Assembly (NCBI GenBank): GCA_013813345.1 | Contig: JACCRW010000442.1 | Span: 1 to 6,945 of the forward strand | Direction of reading: 5' to 3' | Length of the DNA stretch: 6,945 bases | From: Actinomycetota bacterium | Lineage (GTDB): Bacteria > Actinomycetota > Thermoleophilia > Gaiellales > Gaiellaceae | Shown: positions 5,608 to 6,945 of the stretch, one piece after another | Position numbering within the stretch: the stretch's first letter is position 1 | Layout: every line of letters begins with the position of its first letter | Notes under the pieces: generated by a model | The model's database searches: none | What the model saw: only the letters and a program-made list of their open reading frames with translations | Told to the model about the DNA's origin: nothing | Translations under genes and position numbers: made by a program

Positions 5608-6945
5608 ATTCGGCCGCGAGCAGCAGCGGATAGTGCGGCTGGCCGCCGGGCTGCACGTCTAGCTCGACGTCCGGATGACTCTCCTCCAACCGGCGGAGGA
5701 TTCCGGCGAGCTCGGGCTCGTCGGCCCCGGTGAGGATCGTCAGCACCTCGCGGCCGTTTCCGAGCAGCCGCTCGACGACCGCGAAGGCGACCTCGTCGAA
5801 GTCGGCCGACGACGCCACGGCCTCCCCCTCCGCGAGACCGAGATACGAGCCCTTGCGGACGGCGACGCCGTCGAGCTCGACGTCGCGCGAGGCGATCGTG
5901 ACCTCGCCGGTCGCGACCTGCTCGAGCGCCGCGACCATCGCCGTCTCGTTCTCCGCCGCGCTCAGCGAGGGGAGATAGCGGACGATCGCGGCGAGCCCGG
6001 CCTGGACGGACCGCGACGGGATCACCCGCACGGGCTTCGTCGCCAGCTTCGCCGCCTGTTCTGCCGAGAGGATCACGTTGGAGTTGTTCGGCAGCACGAG
6101 CACTTCGGTTGCGGGCGTCGCCTCGATCGCCCTGACGATGTCCTCCGTGGACGGGTTCATCGTCTGCCCGCCCTCGATCACGCGCGTCGCGCCGTAGCTC
6201 TCGAAGAGCCGCCTGTTCCCGGCGCCGGGAACGACCGCAACGATCCCCGTCTCCAGGACCAGGCCGAGGTCGGGTCCGCGATCCGCCACCGACTCGAGCA
6301 GCCGCTCGGAGCGCTGCTCTGTCTGCCTGTGCATGTTCGCGATCTCGACTCCCTCGATCGTGCCGAGGGCCGTCGCGAGTGCGAGCGCGGCGCCGGGATC
6401 GTCGGTGTGGACATGGATCTTCAGCGCGGCCGAATCGCCGACGACGAGCAGCGAGTCGCCCAACCGCTCGAGCTGCGTCTCGAGCGCGTCCGCGTCCAGA
6501 TCCTCGCCCTCGACGACGAAGACGGTGCAGTAGCGGAACGGCGAGAGCTCCTGGTGGATCGCGTCGATCCCCGCCTCGTGCGCATCCTCTGCAGGCGCTT
6601 CGGGCACGGGCTCCCCGGCGAGCGCCGCCGAGATCCCGCGCACGATCTCGAGCAGGCCCGCGCCGCCCGCATCGACGACCCCTGCCTCCCGCAACACGGC
6701 TAGCTGCTCCGGCGTCCGCGCGAGCGCTTCCTCGCCGCGCGCGACGAGCGCCCGGAAGAGCTCGAGCGGCGAGAGCGCCGCGTGCCGCGGGTTCTCGGCC
6801 TCCTCGGCGAGCTCGCGGATGACCGAGAGCATGGTCCCCTCGACGGGCCGGCGCACGGCGCGGTACGCCGCGTCGCTGGCACCGCGAAAGGCGCGGCGGA
6901 TCCGCGTCGTATCGATCGGGCCCGGCTCGCCGAGCACCTCGGCGG
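5606..6945 (-). CDS. FakA-like fatty acid kinase catalytic subunit (DAK2/DhaL, YloV type), partial (5' end outside window)
   Basis: The minus-strand frame is open to the right edge and gives 445 residues and a TAG stop. The end of a DhaL/DAK2 kinase domain comes first (RRPVEGTMLSVIRE, about residues 31-44 of the visible part). The FakA middle domain follows (FRYCTVFVVEGEDLD, then DSLLVVGDSAALKIHVHTDDPG). Last is the C-terminal DegV-like domain (GIVAVVPGAGNRRLFE, EGGQTMNPSTEDI, VLPNNSNVILSAEQAA). FakA transfers phosphate from ATP to the fatty acid held by FakB. I estimate from the family that roughly 100 N-terminal residues, with the Mg-binding Asp residues of the DhaL site, lie outside, so catalytic integrity cannot be judged. 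The GTG at 6937 is not a credible start because the kinase domain is already under way there. It is the first visible gene of the operon with the receiver and DegV genes. I leave the symbol empty because only the partner and family, not activity, are shown. Confidence 0.93.
   Translation of the reverse strand, partial: AEVLGEPGPIDTTRIRRAFRGASDAAYRAVRRPVEGTMLSVIRELAEEAENPRHAALSPLELFRALVARGEEALARTPEQLAVLREAGVVDAGGAGLLEIVRGISAALAGEPVPEAPAEDAHEAGIDAIHQELSPFRYCTVFVVEGEDLDADALETQLERLGDSLLVVGDSAALKIHVHTDDPGAALALATALGTIEGVEIANMHRQTEQRSERLLESVADRGPDLGLVLETGIVAVVPGAGNRRLFESYGATRVIEGGQTMNPSTEDIVRAIEATPATEVLVLPNNSNVILSAEQAAKLATKPVRVIPSRSVQAGLAAIVRYLPSLSAAENETAMVAALEQVATGEVTIASRDVELDGVAVRKGSYLGLAEGEAVASSADFDEVAFAVVERLLGNGREVLTILTGADEPELAGILRRLEESHPDVELDVQPGGQPHYPLLLAAE

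Noticed and set aside
5675..6703. Long plus-strand reading frame (342 codons)
   Set aside because: It is antisense to the FakA-like gene and shows no recognisable motif; it is a by-product of high GC.

Overview
This is a GC-rich chromosomal window of actinobacterial character. Genes are tightly packed with 4-bp overlaps, GTG starts are common, and the gene order DAK/FakA-like - DegV - RecG - (insert) - RsmD is one seen in Actinobacteria and Thermoleophilia. The lineage is my inference; no rRNA or other marker here proves it.

Right side (about 2243-6945, all minus strand): a housekeeping operon. It starts with a fatty-acid-kinase catalytic subunit (FakA/DAK2-YloV type) whose first part lies beyond the right edge. 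Seven bases later comes a stand-alone response-regulator receiver domain. It overlaps by 4 bp (GTGA) a DegV/FakB fatty-acid-binding protein. RecG, the branched-DNA helicase, follows after 30 bp. FakA and FakB together would phosphorylate fatty acids bound to FakB; the receiver between them is the unusual element.

Left edge (1-375, minus): the first 125 residues of RsmD, the 16S rRNA guanine-N2 methyltransferase that often directly follows recG in related genomes.

Middle (about 376-2242): an insert-like block between recG and rsmD. It holds two different PIN-toxin modules facing each other, plus a broken Nudix gene. Module 1 (plus strand) is a ribbon-helix-helix antitoxin with an intact PIN toxin. 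Module 2 (minus strand) is a Phd/YefM-type antitoxin with a PIN toxin that has all four acidic residues but no ATG, GTG or TTG at its natural start. The two toxins converge and share the stop tetramer CTAG. Each antitoxin has a palindrome beside its start codon, probably its autoregulatory operator. The module 1 operator also fills the 21-bp gap to the divergent rsmD start, so the antitoxin could influence rsmD. The Nudix gene carries a single extra G inside its Nudix box.

The most notable points are the apparently silenced second toxin (a change that would be synonymous in the overlapping antitoxin), the shared rsmD/antitoxin operator, the frameshifted Nudix gene, and the receiver embedded between FakA and FakB. 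I see no tRNA, rRNA, CRISPR array, transposase or convincing rho-independent terminator.
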